Shown here: in pieces, positions 63,485-64,000 of the stretch
Numbering within the stretch: position 1 is the stretch's first letter
How the letters are laid out: each line of letters begins with the position of its first letter
Source: Steroidobacteraceae bacterium
GTDB lineage: Bacteria > Pseudomonadota > Gammaproteobacteria > Steroidobacterales > Steroidobacteraceae
Assembly: GCA_027531255.1 (NCBI GenBank)
Contig: JAPZRU010000014.1
Span: 55,603 to 119,602, forward strand
DNA: 64,000 nt
Direction of reading: 5' to 3'
The notes under the pieces: model-generated
Seen by the model: only the letters and a program-made list of their open reading frames with translations
What the model was told of the DNA's origin: nothing
Databases searched by the model: none
Made by a program: the position numbers and the translations under genes

Positions 63485-63768
63485 AGCGTCTCCTGCCAGC
63501 CGGTGATCGTGCCGCCATCGTGACATACCGGGCAGTACCAGCCGATCGCAGCGAGATCGTCTGGGTCCGGGAAGGTCACCAGCAGCCCCGTGCACGGCCG
63601 GCGCGCAGAGCGACAGCGGCAGGCGATCGACGGGGGATCGTCGAGACACGAGGTCGCGTCGGCGACGATCTGGGTGTAGTAGACGGCGTGCGGGTGAGCG
63701 GGGTGATCGACCGGCGGCAGTGCGCCCCGCTCGTCCAGAAAGTGCCGAAGATCGACCGAGCGATTCAT
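63451..63768 (-). CDS. Small zinc-ribbon-like protein paired with DUF6880
   Basis: A 105-residue protein: MNRSVDLRHFLDERGALPPV, a cysteine-rich middle (IACRCRSARRPCTG) and a C-terminal ribbon-like WYCPVCHDGGTITGWQETLW. Four to six cysteines could bind zinc. Similar CRC...GWxGTxWD proteins are recalled as hypothetical accessory-region genes. It overlaps the DUF6880 gene and starts 13 bp from an IS91/ISCR-like terminal repeat. Confidence 0.7.
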   Translation of the reverse strand: MNRSVDLRHFLDERGALPPVDHPAHPHAVYYTQIVADATSCLDDPPSIACRCRSARRPCTGLLVTFPDPDDLAAIGWYCPVCHDGGTITGWQETLWDGTAVVGRS

Positions 63769-63780
63769 CGATGAACGCCG

Positions 63781-63901
63781 CGGATAGGAATTTCAAACCC
63801 TCGCTGCCACGGTAGCGACCTGCGTGCCCGGTGCCGCGGGGAGTACCCGACCGGGCCTCCGGGCGCCGGTCGGCGGTGCCTCCCGACCGCACTCGCGCCG
63901 C
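63781..63901. repeat. IS91/ISCR-like terminal repeat, copy B
   Basis: Matches 43130-43250 at 118 of 121 positions, including the CCGACCGG/CCGGTCGG hairpin. The oriIS-like end points left, toward the DUF6880 pair. If oriented like copy A, the transposase would lie to the right and run into the window from beyond 64000. Confidence 0.75.
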
Positions 63902-63919
63902 ACACCCTCGCCGCCGACC

Positions 63920-64000
63920 TCACCGACTCCGGCCGCGCCGCTCGACACTCACGTCGTCCGGCCGGAACGCGAGCGCGGGCTCGCAGCGGCCCTCCCCCGA
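63920..64000 (-). CDS. Possible transposase C-terminus entering from the right
   Basis: The minus strand is open from the window edge to a TGA at 63922-63920, reading SGEGRCEPALAFRPDDVSVE and RRGRSR. The end lies 19 bp from the oriIS-like repeat, the position of an IS91-type transposase 3' end. The piece is too short to identify. Confidence 0.3.
   Translation of the reverse strand, partial: SGEGRCEPALAFRPDDVSVERRGRSR

Overview
The window is GC-rich, densely coded DNA of bacterial-chromosome type. The gene content points to a gammaproteobacterium: a Kdo transferase/Kdo kinase/lauroyl-transferase lipid A and LPS-core cluster, glnE, a pcm-rhodanese-tolC block and pepQ. Loose relationship to GC-rich lineages such as Xanthomonadales or Nevskiales is inferred only from this content. 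No rRNA, tRNA or CRISPR array was seen.

Region 1 (1-21.2 kb) looks like conserved core. It opens with the end of a (probably PPi-dependent) phosphofructokinase and a K+-independent H+-translocating pyrophosphatase (pyrophosphate energetics). Next come a ferric-reductase-like membrane protein converging on a PAS-GGDEF-EAL protein, then pcm-like methyltransferase, rhodanese and tolC. The envelope block follows: waaA, an LpxL-type acyltransferase, kdkA, a heptosyltransferase-type GT9, DUF6165, a zf-CHCC protein, glnE, a MurG-like glycosyltransferase, a methyltransferase and a GT2 glycosyltransferase. kdkA and the GT9 gene appear to share a CATG start site on opposite strands.

Region 2 (20.8-39.4 kb) is mixed metabolism and regulation: a secreted nuclease, an amidohydrolase, a Csp3-like copper-storage protein, a PadR-PspC pair with a 34-bp perfect inverted repeat at its promoter, a translationally coupled EEP hydrolase/peptidase pair, an ABC exporter, an AtoE-type transporter, two adjacent secreted proteins of unknown function, and a PhoP/PhoQ-like two-component operon with a PepSY protein divergent from a YdeI-type OB-fold protein. 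Gene remnants are scattered through it (SDR, c-type cytochrome, amidohydrolase fused to an IS3 remnant, sterol desaturase).

Region 3 (39.4-64 kb) is accessory and decaying. It holds ParDE-like and HigBA-like toxin-antitoxin loci with damaged ends, three large modular lipoproteins (two ending in or containing esterase-type hydrolases, one with RCC1-like repeats), degraded mscL, patatin, cytochrome c and Na+/solute symporter genes, and IS3 traces. It also carries several fragments of an IS91-family transposase plus two 121-bp, 118/121 identical copies (and a diverged partial copy) of a structured terminal repeat. The end of that repeat closely resembles the oriIS of ISCR/IS91 elements. The repeats and fragments sit at the ends of the lipoprotein genes, the HigBA locus and a DUF6880 gene pair, which suggests rolling-circle transposition shaped this region. 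Intact housekeeping genes (pepQ, HDOD, DUF748, VIT, FAS1, LysR/NmrA) lie between the scars.
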